Assembly: GCA_017303535.1 (NCBI GenBank)
Contig: JAFLCO010000023.1
Coordinates: 1-33,546, forward strand
Direction: 5' to 3'
Origin: Planctomycetota bacterium
Lineage (GTDB): Bacteria > Planctomycetota > Planctomycetia > Pirellulales > PNKZ01
DNA: 33,546 nt
Below are positions 7,783 through 16,212 of this stretch, one piece after another (position 1 is the stretch's first letter; the number at the start of each line of letters is the position of its first letter). The notes beneath the pieces were generated by a model. That model worked only from the letters and a program-made list of their open reading frames with translations, was not told where the DNA came from and did not search any database. The translations under genes were made by a program, and so were the position numbers.

Positions 7783-8838
7783 CTAACGAGCCGCCGCGAG
7801 CGATTGCCCGATCCTCGCCAATGTCTCCGCCACCTCACGCATTTTCTGCGGTCGAGCCTCAGGAGTCTTGGCCATCATCTTCTGAAAAAGTTCGTCGAGC
7901 GCCGGAGGCACGTCTTGTCGCGACTCGCGTAAGTTCGGAATCGGGCGATCGTGATGAGCCATGACCTTTTGCACGGGCGTATCGCCGGGGTACGGAATTT
8001 TGCCCGTCAGAATCCGGTACAAACTGCAGCCGAGTGCGTATATGTCGGCCCGATGGTCGGCCGCGTGCGTATCGCACGATTGTTCCGGGGCCATGTAGTC
8101 GGGCGTCCCCATCATTTCGCCTTCGACCGTCAGCACGTTTTGCGTTTCCGTGTTGCCGCCCGCGTCATCCTGCGTGATACGAGCCAAGCCGAGGTCGAGA
8201 ATTTTCGCTCGGCCCGAGGTTTCGACGAGAATATTCGACGGCTTCACGTCGCGGTGCACGATGTTTTGTTCGTGAGCATACGCCAAGCCTTCGGCCGATT
8301 GGCGGATGAGCTCAACTGCCTCAACGACGGAAAGCGGCGCTTTCGCATCGGCGTAAGCGAGCATGTCGCGTCCTTCGACGTATTCCATCACGAGATAATG
8401 CACGCCGTGGCTTTCGCCGGAGTCGAACGCGGCGACGACATTAGGATGCACCAGACGCGCAGCGACTTGGACTTCACGGAAAAATCGCTCGACGATTTTG
8501 GGCATCGTCGAGACGTGCGGCGGCAACACCTTCAACGCGACGACGCGATGCATCCGCCGGTGCTTGGCCTTGTAAACCTTGCCCATCGCCCCGGCGCCGA
8601 TTTTATCGAGAATCAAATACTCGCCGAGGATCAGCCCCTTGCCGCGACCTTGATATAAATTGACGGCCTGAAACTTCGTTAGCTTGCCTTGCTCGACGAG
8701 CTTGCGCACGAGCGTTTCGACGTCGGGCTCGGGCACGCCGCTGACGGTCCACTCACGCAGCAAAGTGGTGACTTCGCCGCTTGACATCAGGCCGTGAACG
8801 GTCAGGCTTTCAACGAATTGTTGAGTGGTAAGGCTCAT
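7783..8838 (-). CDS. Hanks-type serine/threonine protein kinase, soluble
   Basis: This 351-residue kinase has a 75-residue N-terminal helical region of the kind that precedes many planctomycete kinases, then one kinase domain (about 74-346). Visible motifs: glycine loop GAGAMG (81-86), Lys103 in VALKVL, helix-C Glu122, HRD at 195-197 with Asp197 and Asn202 (HRDVKPSN), DLG at 215-217 in place of DFG, APE at 250-252, and DIYALG in subdomain IX. It looks catalytically complete. No membrane helix or sensor domain follows, so it is probably cytoplasmic. The ATG at 8838 has GAAGG about 8 bases upstream; an extension to 8922 is Pro/Arg-rich and unlikely. Substrates are unknown. Confidence 0.93.
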   Translation of the reverse strand: MSLTTQQFVESLTVHGLMSSGEVTTLLREWTVSGVPEPDVETLVRKLVEQGKLTKFQAVNLYQGRGKGLILGEYLILDKIGAGAMGKVYKAKHRRMHRVVALKVLPPHVSTMPKIVERFFREVQVAARLVHPNVVAAFDSGESHGVHYLVMEYVEGRDMLAYADAKAPLSVVEAVELIRQSAEGLAYAHEQNIVHRDVKPSNILVETSGRAKILDLGLARITQDDAGGNTETQNVLTVEGEMMGTPDYMAPEQSCDTHAADHRADIYALGCSLYRILTGKIPYPGDTPVQKVMAHHDRPIPNLRESRQDVPPALDELFQKMMAKTPEARPQKMREVAETLARIGQSLAAAR

Positions 8839-9091
8839 AGCGTGAACCTTCGTATGTTGGTGGGGGACTCGGCGGGAGGTTCGAACACCCGCTAGTATGG
8901 GCGGGACCTGCTCCGGCCACAATACAGTTTTGATGCGCGACGATGCTCTCCAATTCGCCGAGATTTACTGATAATTTGCGCTGCCAGTGAATCGCCGGCA
9001 TTCGCCTTAGACAAAGTCCTTCGGCGATGCGCTAAATCGCACATCACTTCGCCGTATCCATTTTGTGCCGCATCGCTCGGCAGCAAACACC

Positions 9092-10480
9092 ATGACCAAG
9101 CCGCTAGTCGTACTGAATGTCGTCGGGCTCGCTCCGGAGCATCTCGGGCCTGACACGCCGAACATTACGCGCCTGGCCCGCGACGGCTTTTCATGTCCGC
9201 TGGGTACGGTGCTGCCCGCCGTCACATGCTCGGCGCAGTCGACGATCCTGACCGGCTTGCCGCCGCGCGAGCACGGAATCGTGGGCAACGGCTGGTATTT
9301 CCGCGATTTGGCCGAGGTCATGTTTTGGAAACAGTCGAACCATTTGGTCTCGGGCGAGCGACTTTACGAGACCGCCCGAAGGCGCGATCCGAACTACACA
9401 ACCGCCAAACTTTTTTGGTGGTTCAACATGTACGCTGCCGTCAATTGGTCGATCACGCCGCGGCCGAGCTATCCGGCCGACGGTCGCAAGGTTTTCGACA
9501 GCTACAGCCGCCCCCCCGAGTGGAAAGACGAACTCCAAGAACGGCTGGGAGTCTTTCCGCTTTTGAAATTCTGGGGACCCGGCACCGATATCACGAGCAC
9601 GCGCTGGATCGTTGATGCGGCGCTGGATGCCTTGAAGACCAAACGGCCGACGCTCTCGCTCGTTTACCTTCCGCACCTCGACTACAACTTCCAGCGCTTT
9701 GGCCCGGCGGACGCCCGTTGCCGCACGGATTTACGCGAGGTCGATGCGGAAGCGGGCCGGCTGATTGATGCGGCGCGTGCGGCGGGATGTGAAGTCGTCG
9801 TGCTTTCCGAGTATGCGATCACGGAAGTCGAGCGGCCTGTGCATCTCAATCGGGTACTGCGCGAACATGGCTACTTAAGCGTACGGCGCGAACTGCCCGG
9901 TTGGGAAACGCTCGATTGCGGCGCTAGTCGCGCATTTGCCGTCGCCGATCATCAACTGGCTCACGTTTACGTGGCCCGCGATGCCGACGTTCGCCCCGTG
10001 GCCGAACTATTGCGCAAGACGCCGGGCGTAGAGATGGTGCTCGACCGTGCGGCTCAGCGCGAGTTCGGAATTGATCATGCACGCAGCGGCGAACTCGTCG
10101 TGGTGGCCGAGCGACGCAGTTGGTTCACCTATTACTTCTGGCTCGACGAAGCACTCGCTCCCGACTACGCGCGCACCGTCGATATCCATCGCAAGCCCGG
10201 ATACGATCCCGTCGAACTATTCGTCAATCCGGAACTTCGCTTTCCGAAGTTGCGTGTGGCTCGTCGGCTCGCGCGGAAGCTGCTTGGTTTCCGCTACTAC
10301 ATGGACGTCATCGGGCTCGACGCCTCGATCATCCGCGGCAGTCATGGTCGGCTGCCGGAAGCAGGCCGGGAAATGAGCGACGGCCCAGTGTTTATTTGCT
10401 CCGATCGTTCACTGGCCCGCGACCGACTGGCGATGACCGACGTGAAGCAACTGCTGCTCGAGTTGCAGTTTGGCAAGTAG
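9092..10480 (+). CDS. Alkaline phosphatase superfamily protein (type I phosphodiesterase/nucleotide pyrophosphatase-like)
   Basis: This 462-residue protein shows the phosphodiesterase pattern DTPNITRLARDGF (21-33) and PAVTCSAQSTILTGLPPREHGIVGN (42-66 region) with Thr45 as likely nucleophile. His61-Gly62 follows. Asp197 in LPHLDYNF is the probable second-site metal ligand, and His418 in GSHGRLPE matches the C-terminal histidine. Two usual ligands are not evident: the first strand reads VLNVVGLAP without Asp, and the normal Asp-His pair appears as Ser-Glu-Tyr (239-241). There is no signal peptide. The ATG at 9092 is preferred over a GTG at 9065. It converges on the next gene with one base between stops. 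Confidence 0.85.
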   Translation: MTKPLVVLNVVGLAPEHLGPDTPNITRLARDGFSCPLGTVLPAVTCSAQSTILTGLPPREHGIVGNGWYFRDLAEVMFWKQSNHLVSGERLYETARRRDPNYTTAKLFWWFNMYAAVNWSITPRPSYPADGRKVFDSYSRPPEWKDELQERLGVFPLLKFWGPGTDITSTRWIVDAALDALKTKRPTLSLVYLPHLDYNFQRFGPADARCRTDLREVDAEAGRLIDAARAAGCEVVVLSEYAITEVERPVHLNRVLREHGYLSVRRELPGWETLDCGASRAFAVADHQLAHVYVARDADVRPVAELLRKTPGVEMVLDRAAQREFGIDHARSGELVVVAERRSWFTYYFWLDEALAPDYARTVDIHRKPGYDPVELFVNPELRFPKLRVARRLARKLLGFRYYMDVIGLDASIIRGSHGRLPEAGREMSDGPVFICSDRSLARDRLAMTDVKQLLLELQFGK

Positions 10481-10481
10481 C

Positions 10482-11639
10482 TCAGTCGGTACGCGTGATT
10501 CCGAGATCTTCATAGATCGCTTCCAGCACGGCTCGCATCCTGGGCTGATGCCGCCGCTCGCCGCAAGTACCGTTGAGCACGACGGCAATGGCCAGTCGAT
10601 TCTCCGGATCGCAAAAGGCGGCCGACGATTGCGAGCCGCTGTGGCCGAAGGCGCCGTCGCCCGCGTGACGACCGTAGCCGTATGGCACGGTATCAAGACC
10701 GTAACGTCGGTTGTTCGGAATGACGCCGAGTCCCCAGTCGAGCGCATGTCGAAACGTTTCATCGAACATGCCGACGCGGACGCGATCCGACATCGCGGCA
10801 ATGCTCTCCGGTTGAAGGATCGTCGCGCCGTCGAGCGTACCGCCGGCGAGCAACATTTCATAGAGCCGAACGAACTGCCGCGCGGGGCCGTGCCCGTTGG
10901 CGCCGGGAACGCAAGCAGTCACTCCTTCGAAGGTACTCCAAGTATGCGGAGCCAGCGTGGCCGTTGAATCCCCTTTCGTTTCCGTATTCACCATGACGCC
11001 GAGCCGCGAACTGTAGGCGTCGCGAGTCGTCGCAGGCATGCCGATCCAGCAATCGGTCATGCCGAGCGGCTCGAAGATCCGCTTGCGAGCATAGTCGGAG
11101 TAGCACAGGCCCGAAGCCCGCGAGACGACTTCACCGAGGATGTACCAACTTGTGTAAGGGTGATAACCGGCCCGCTCGCCGGGCACCCAATTGCGCTCCA
11201 GCGGTGCGACGCACAATCGTCGAATGATCTCGTCCCACGGCGTGGCCGCGTCGCCGACATCGATGAAGCGAAAGCCCCCGGTATGCGTGAGCAGATGGCG
11301 AATCGTAACGGCTGCTTTGCCGTTGGCACCGAACTCCGGAACGTGCCGCGCCACGGGATCATCGAGCCCGACCAGACCTTGCTCGACCAGCTGCATGACG
11401 GCGACCGCCGCAACCGGCTTACTCGACGACAGCCAGAGCATCAGCGTATCCGGCGACATCCGCACGGCCGACTCTTCGCCGTATTGCGGCCGTGCCCAGC
11501 CGATCGCCATGTCGCAAACCACCCGGCCGTCATGCGACACCGCGACTTGGGCTCCGATCTGCAGTCCGGCGGCCTGCTGTTGCTCAAGCGTTTGAAGAAG
11601 TCGCGGAAAGTCGGCCGTTTCACGCTGCGGGATATCCAC
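10482..11639 (-). CDS. Beta-lactamase/CubicO-family serine hydrolase
   Basis: This 385-residue protein belongs to the class C beta-lactamase/penicillin-binding fold (PF00144). The SxxK motif is Ser71-Ser-Ser-Lys74, the tyrosine motif is Tyr162-Thr-Ser, and the third motif is His333-Ser-Gly335. Typical family blocks include VTIRHLLTHTGGF and RIFEPLGMTD. Most members are esterases, peptidases or amidases rather than true beta-lactamases. No signal peptide is visible, so a cytoplasmic esterase role is more likely than antibiotic resistance. Translation seems to begin at GTG 11639; the frame closes upstream nine codons earlier without an ATG. Confidence 0.92.
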   Translation of the reverse strand: MDIPQRETADFPRLLQTLEQQQAAGLQIGAQVAVSHDGRVVCDMAIGWARPQYGEESAVRMSPDTLMLWLSSSKPVAAVAVMQLVEQGLVGLDDPVARHVPEFGANGKAAVTIRHLLTHTGGFRFIDVGDAATPWDEIIRRLCVAPLERNWVPGERAGYHPYTSWYILGEVVSRASGLCYSDYARKRIFEPLGMTDCWIGMPATTRDAYSSRLGVMVNTETKGDSTATLAPHTWSTFEGVTACVPGANGHGPARQFVRLYEMLLAGGTLDGATILQPESIAAMSDRVRVGMFDETFRHALDWGLGVIPNNRRYGLDTVPYGYGRHAGDGAFGHSGSQSSAAFCDPENRLAIAVVLNGTCGERRHQPRMRAVLEAIYEDLGITRTD

Positions 11640-11702
11640 GATACCGGTCTCAAACAGAAGCAGTTAATCCAAACGGCGACGAGGTCTAAACCTGTCGCAC
11701 AT

Positions 11703-11733
11703 TTGACATTTCAACCGCCAGGTACGCTAGAAT
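11703..11733 (+). promoter_or_regulatory. Possible promoter of the SorC-like gene
   Basis: TTGACA (11703-11708, full match) and TAGAAT (11728-11733, 5 of 6) are separated by 19 bp, two more than optimal. They lie 103 bases before the GTG start at 11836 and just after the divergent hydrolase gene. Confidence 0.4.
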
Positions 11734-11835
11734 GAAAAACTGTATTCGACGCCGACAGTTTCTTGCTTGCGACCTTTCGCATTCCGCTTCGCGCCTCGCA
11801 CGCCCGACCAGCGGTCTTCCCAGGAGCGGAACATC

Positions 11836-13101
11836 GTGCCCCCCCAAAACGAACCGGAAGGTTCCGTTCACGACCTCAGCGACGCCTTGGTCTTCTCGGT
11901 CGCCACGCGCTGGATGACCGCCCAAGGCGACGACCAAAAGAAGCTCACGTCGACTATCGCGCAATGGCTCGTTCGCGAGCACGCCAACGAGTTGCCTTGG
12001 ATCGATCTGCGCTGGAACGAAAAGCGCCGCATCGATCTCACGCGCTACCGCGTTTACAAGATCGTGCGTGAGGCGGTCGATCGCGGCTTTGTGCAGCTCA
12101 ATCCGCCGCAGGCCGTCAAACGGGCCGAGGCCGTCTATGAAAAGTACGGCCTCAATCCGAAGTGGAACGAAATCCGCGTCGTCGACGTCACGCAAGACGT
12201 CGTCAACGACATGGTCGCCCGCGCCACCGCCGAGACGGCGCTGAACCTCATCAAAAAGCTCGTCGTGCAAAATGCGCAAACCGCGCGCGCCGCGGGTAAG
12301 TCGGCGGCCGACGCGGAACCGATCGGCATCGGTCTTGGCGCAGGCTACAGCTCGCTGGCCGTCATCTCTTACCTGGCCAAGTTGCTCAAAACCTTGCCGG
12401 TGTACCCAAAGCTTCGGCTGCACGCGCTGACGCCGACGATCCAAGATCCGATGCTGAGCCCCGTAACGTTCTTTAGGCTGTTCGACGCGGCGGACCAAAT
12501 CGAATTCGTCGACCTTCCGACGGCCGCGACCGTGCCGATGCGCGGGTATGCGAAACTGAAGACCCAAGACGAGAACATCGAGCGCGCCTTCGAGCTGCGC
12601 CACAAAGTGCAGCTCATCATCAGCAGCTTAGCGTGGTCGGGCGATCCCGACGGTCTGATGCAGAGCTACCTCAAGCATCATTCGCGTCGGCCGAAAGGCT
12701 TGGAAGCCGGCAAGTTCGTCGGCGATTTGCAGTATCTGCCGTACGACGATGCCGGACCGGTGCTGCTGTCTGATCAGGCCGACGGAACATCACCGCGCAG
12801 CGACGATGATAAAGAGAACTGGCGCGCCGTCACGCTGTTCGACTGGCCGGACCTGCTCTCGTTTCATGAGACCGGCTCGGAATCTTCAGCCGGCTCTCCC
12901 AGTCGATATCTCGTCATCAGCGCCGCGCCCTGCAGGCGGTGCCTACGGAGCAAATGGCGAGCGATCGTCCCGCTCTTGCGCAGCATGCGATTCTGGACGC
13001 ATCTCGTCACGGATGACCTGACGGCCCGCGAGCTGCTCGAAGAACAAGATCTCCGGCAGCCGCAGGCCGATGAAACGCTTCAAGCCATGGACGGACGCTA
13101 A
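11836..13101 (+). CDS. SorC/DeoR-type sugar-binding regulator-like protein
   Basis: The GTG at 11836 is chosen because AGGAG at 11822-11826 is well spaced; the protein is then 421 residues. Residues about 15-85 are helical and include IDLTRYRVYKIVREAVDRGF, which resembles the SorC helix-turn-helix recognition region. AEAVYEKYGLNPKWNEIRVVDV and IGIGLGAGYSSLAVISYLA follow in the order and spacing of the SorC sugar-binding domain (ligand loop normally GWGRT). The C-terminus LVTDDLTARELLEE matches the closing motif of the same domain. It would be a DNA-binding regulator sensing a phosphorylated sugar. The resemblance is distant and the helix-turn-helix uncertain. No sugar operon adjoins it. Confidence 0.6.
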   Translation: MPPQNEPEGSVHDLSDALVFSVATRWMTAQGDDQKKLTSTIAQWLVREHANELPWIDLRWNEKRRIDLTRYRVYKIVREAVDRGFVQLNPPQAVKRAEAVYEKYGLNPKWNEIRVVDVTQDVVNDMVARATAETALNLIKKLVVQNAQTARAAGKSAADAEPIGIGLGAGYSSLAVISYLAKLLKTLPVYPKLRLHALTPTIQDPMLSPVTFFRLFDAADQIEFVDLPTAATVPMRGYAKLKTQDENIERAFELRHKVQLIISSLAWSGDPDGLMQSYLKHHSRRPKGLEAGKFVGDLQYLPYDDAGPVLLSDQADGTSPRSDDDKENWRAVTLFDWPDLLSFHETGSESSAGSPSRYLVISAAPCRRCLRSKWRAIVPLLRSMRFWTHLVTDDLTARELLEEQDLRQPQADETLQAMDGR

Positions 13102-13112
13102 ATCGCGACGGC

Positions 13113-13556
13113 TTAGATCGCGGCGATTCTGGCTTTCACGGCGCGCTCGGCAGCCCGTTCCAACCGGTTCGCTTCGCGGCGCTCGCGCATCACGTTGCGA
13201 ATCGCTCGTCGCACATCGCCCTTACGAACGACGTACCGAGCCGTCGGATACTCCGCTTCATATCCGGCGCCCTTGACGATCATCTCAGGCTCAGCCGCAT
13301 CCCAGCCGACGATAATCCGCCGCATGGCCGCATCATGGGCCGTCGTAAACAGCGGATTGCGGTTGGTCCAGGCAAACCGGCTCGGTCGATCGACCATCTT
13401 TTGCTCCGAAAGCCAATGGAACAAGCAGCCGTTACCGCGACCATCGACGAACCGGCCACGTATCACTTGGCCCGATTTCAAAGCTTGCCACAGCGACTTC
13501 AACCCTGAAGTCGGCACGGCGGCGAACACCACTTCGAGGTCGTGCTTCTTACTCAT
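13113..13556 (-). CDS. Conserved-looking protein of unknown function
   Basis: A 147-residue protein whose ATG at 13556 is preceded by a good ribosome site (AGGGGAA, 7 bases upstream). I do not recognise a family. It opens with SKKHDLEVVFAAVPTSGL, contains a Gly/Trp/Phe-rich centre (FVDGRGNGCLFHWLSEQ), and ends in a highly basic, probably helical stretch rich in Arg, Glu and Ala (residues about 113-145), which could bind nucleic acid. There is no signal peptide or membrane helix. It converges on the SorC-like gene with 11 bases between stops. Confidence 0.7.
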   Translation of the reverse strand: MSKKHDLEVVFAAVPTSGLKSLWQALKSGQVIRGRFVDGRGNGCLFHWLSEQKMVDRPSRFAWTNRNPLFTTAHDAAMRRIIVGWDAAEPEMIVKGAGYEAEYPTARYVVRKGDVRRAIRNVMRERREANRLERAAERAVKARIAAI

Positions 13557-13752
13557 TTTTTTCCCCTATCGACGCTTGCAGATGGCGTTGAGTCATAAGT
13601 GTTCCGAATCTGCCCTCGTTTCTCAACGAATACAAACGCCGTGCCAAAGCGCGCCGGCTCGACTTAACGGGGCTTCTCAGACGGGGCGCGGTCGACAAAC
13701 GACCATGCCGGCGGCCTAGCTAACCACAAGCGGTCGTAAATCCCGGCGGCGA

Positions 13753-14529
13753 TTAGTGTAAAGGCACGAAGCCCGAACGTGGCATGTCGAAACCTGGGCC
13801 CGCTAGAGGAAGGGCCAGGGGCAGCGCGACGCCGCTAAAGTTCCGTGTTTCCATGATCGGCGGTGCCCGGCGTACTAACGCCAAGCCTTCCTCGACGGCG
13901 CGAATCTCCGCCGCCGCAAAAACCCAATCGTCCTCCTGGCCAAGGGGGCGTGCCCAACTACGACGAACCAGCAAGTCGGTCAACATGGCCCCCGACGCAT
14001 CGCCGTAGCTTTGCACAATATCCGTGGGCGTCGGCCCGGCGATCGAATCCAGCGCGCTCACGCAGTTGAAGCCGTTCTGGCGTACCAGGGCCTCGCCTAC
14101 GAAATCAACGCACTGATATCCGGGCGCGCCGGATTCAAGAAATGCCCGTTGCCGCACGAATCGCTCGACGACACGGCCGTCGACCTCCAGTGGTCCCCAA
14201 ACGGTCACGCGGCCGATGCCCGTCGCGCGGCACCAATCAAGCGTCTCTTGATGTCCGAAATTCCGCCCCGGCTCGACGGTCATTCTCGTCGGCACGATCA
14301 CGCCCGTCTGCGGCAACCAACTGATCACGTCGATCGCTGCGGCCTGCCGACCTTGGCAACGGACGAGCAGGCCCCAAGTGTGCGTCTGCCGGGGGGCCTT
14401 CGGTTCCTTCTGCGCGGTGAACGCGAACAGAAACGCCCGCTCGGCCGGCTCAACGTACGGCACTTGCGCCGCCGCGCTGCGAACGACGCCGATCGACACC
14501 GTCAACAGAGCGAGCAAGCGCAGCAACAT
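13753..14529 (-). CDS. Secreted protein, possible permuted papain-like fold
   Basis: The ATG at 14529 has a strong GGGAGG site just upstream and begins a clear signal peptide (LLRLLALLTVSIGVVRSAAAQ), giving 258 residues. The mature part has HTWGLLVRC near residue 50 and GYQCVDFVGEALV near residue 145. A His in an early strand followed by a Cys opening a helix (Y-x-C-x-x-F-V) is the order seen in circularly permuted NlpC/P60-type enzymes such as YiiX. That reading is tentative. An extension to 14631 is Arg/Cys-rich and unlikely. It lies 169 bases downstream of the SDR gene on the same strand. Confidence 0.75.
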   Translation of the reverse strand: MLLRLLALLTVSIGVVRSAAAQVPYVEPAERAFLFAFTAQKEPKAPRQTHTWGLLVRCQGRQAAAIDVISWLPQTGVIVPTRMTVEPGRNFGHQETLDWCRATGIGRVTVWGPLEVDGRVVERFVRQRAFLESGAPGYQCVDFVGEALVRQNGFNCVSALDSIAGPTPTDIVQSYGDASGAMLTDLLVRRSWARPLGQEDDWVFAAAEIRAVEEGLALVRRAPPIMETRNFSGVALPLALPLAGPGFDMPRSGFVPLH

Positions 14530-14698
14530 CGAACCTCCCGCATTCACACCCTGTGCCATCGAGATACACATCGGGCCTTCGCACCGTGCAGGCTTACACG
14601 GCCGCAAGGAGCACGACGTTACGCGCATCATCGTTCACACACGGTCAAGCGGCACGACCAACACATTCCGACGATGCGCGTCGGGAAAACTCGCACGA

Positions 14699-15520
14699 TT
14701 ACGTGAGCTTGCGAACCAGCCAGTCGGCGACCGTCGGCGAAGTCTGCATCAACGTGAAGATGATCCGTGCGTACCAGGGCACGATCAGTTCACGCCGCCG
14801 ACTTTCGCAAGCCGTCACAATTTTCGCAGCCAGCATCTCCGGACGAATCCGCGAAGTCTTTACGCCGCCGCCGGGCTTGCGAGCTTCCGGCGGCAACTTA
14901 GCCAACTCTTCCGGACTCCGCACCCGATCGTCGTCGCGCGCGATCGGCCCGGGGCAGACGAGCAGCACGTGCAGCCCCTGCGGTTCCAGTTCCAATCGCA
15001 ACTGCTGCGAATACGCCGTGACCGCGAACTTCGACGCCGGGTAACCGCCGAGCCAGCGCGAGGCCGACTTGCCGGACAGCGACCCAATGTTGACCAGGTG
15101 CCCGCGGTTGGCCAAGAGTTGCGGTGCCGTGGCCCGCGTGCAACGGACCAGTGCGAGGAAATTCAGCTCCATCATTTCGCGGCATTCTTCGACCGTCGTC
15201 TCCAGCACCGCCTTACGCATCGAAAGGCCGGCATTGTTCACAAGCGCGTCGATGCGGCCGAAGCGCTCGATCGAACGCGCGACGAGGTTCTCAACGTCGT
15301 CGTCCCTCAACACGTCCGTCGGCACGCCGAGTACCGCGCCCTGTCCGAGCGCGGCAAGTTTCGCAACCGCCGCCTCAAGCGGACCGGCCGAGCGCGCCGC
15401 GAGCACGACGTTGGCGCCGGCCTTCACAAACGCTTCCGCGATCGAAAGCCCGAGTCCCCCGGAAGCCCCGGTGACGATCACGGTTTTACCGCGCCAATAT
15501 TCTCGCTTATCAACAATCAT
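14699..15520 (-). CDS. Short-chain dehydrogenase/reductase (classical SDR)
   Basis: This 273-residue protein has the cofactor motif TGASGGLG (17-24), NNAG (95-98), Ser147/Ser149 before the catalytic pair Tyr160 and Lys164 (YPASK), and CPGPIARDD after it. The C-terminal tail (WYARIIFTLMQTSPTVADWLVRKL) is hydrophobic and resembles membrane-associated SDRs of the DHRS7 type, which act on lipids or retinoid/steroid-like ketones. The substrate is unknown. The ATG at 15520 overlaps the stop of the gene upstream (ATGA), indicating translational coupling; longer starts would lie inside that gene. Confidence 0.93.
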   Translation of the reverse strand: MIVDKREYWRGKTVIVTGASGGLGLSIAEAFVKAGANVVLAARSAGPLEAAVAKLAALGQGAVLGVPTDVLRDDDVENLVARSIERFGRIDALVNNAGLSMRKAVLETTVEECREMMELNFLALVRCTRATAPQLLANRGHLVNIGSLSGKSASRWLGGYPASKFAVTAYSQQLRLELEPQGLHVLLVCPGPIARDDDRVRSPEELAKLPPEARKPGGGVKTSRIRPEMLAAKIVTACESRRRELIVPWYARIIFTLMQTSPTVADWLVRKLT

Positions 15521-16041
15521 CGAGCGACAAACTCCGTGACGGTCCACTCCAAGTCTTGTTGACGCCCGTAGATCTGATGCAGGTATCGCTTCGGGTAGCC
15601 GTACTCGGCGTCGAACTCGCACCGCATGTGAATGCTCTGCGGCTCGGTTCCGAACTTCTCTCGCGCTTCGTCCCGATTCTCAAAATCGGTCGTCAACGTT
15701 TCAAACATCCCCGGCACCGTCCACGGTTCCCACGTTCGCGGCTGCTTCATCGCCGTGCCGTTGCGCGTCAGTCCCCTCGGCTCGCCGTCGCGAACGGTCA
15801 TAAGGAGTTCGCCCGTCTGTCGGCCGGCGAGCACCACCTTCAGGTCGTAGTTCGTTAATCCCTTTGCCTGCCAGCGCCGCTGGGCCGCATCGAGATCGGC
15901 GGGCGAAATCTCGGGCATGCCCGAGGAAAACGTCCGCACAAACCACAGCCCCAGCGCGGCGAACCCAATGACGACGACCGCGGCCCGCAACAGCTTGCGA
16001 CCGACGCTCGGCGACGCGCGTTCAGAACTCACTTCCGTCAT
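15517..16041 (-). CDS. Single-pass membrane protein, DUF6174-like
   Basis: This 174-residue protein has one membrane helix or uncleaved signal at about residues 17-38 (LRAAVVVIGFAALGLWFV). A soluble part resembles DUF6174: AQRRWQAKGLTNYDLKVVLAG, a TVRDGEPRGL strand pair, and the closing FDAEYGYPKRYLHQIYG block. DUF6174 has no assigned activity. The ATG at 16041 is the only reasonable start, although the ribosome site is weak. It is the first gene of a unit with the SDR, whose start it overlaps. A much longer frame in phase continues upstream, antisense to pyruvate kinase, and is not coding. Confidence 0.8.
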   Translation of the reverse strand: MTEVSSERASPSVGRKLLRAAVVVIGFAALGLWFVRTFSSGMPEISPADLDAAQRRWQAKGLTNYDLKVVLAGRQTGELLMTVRDGEPRGLTRNGTAMKQPRTWEPWTVPGMFETLTTDFENRDEAREKFGTEPQSIHMRCEFDAEYGYPKRYLHQIYGRQQDLEWTVTEFVAR

Positions 16042-16212
16042 GCAAGCTGTTTGCGATGAAATTTCCGCGAAGTTTTTATACGCGCAAGGTTCGGCGAACA
16101 GGACTCGTCGAACCCGCGCGTGATTCGATAGAGTATAGCGACGGGCCCGCGGCCGCGAGAGCCGTGAGCCGCACGCTGGAACTTGTTTGCACAACTCGGA
16201 GTTGCCGACGCG

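Noticed and set aside
8870..8905. tRNA, suggested by GGTTCGAACAC
   Set aside because: No acceptor, D or anticodon stem can be drawn around it; the resemblance to a T-loop is chance.
10482..11639. Antibiotic-resistance beta-lactamase
   Set aside because: The fold is shared, but there is no signal peptide and the Tyr-Thr-Ser/His-Ser-Gly motifs fit the broader esterase/CubicO family.
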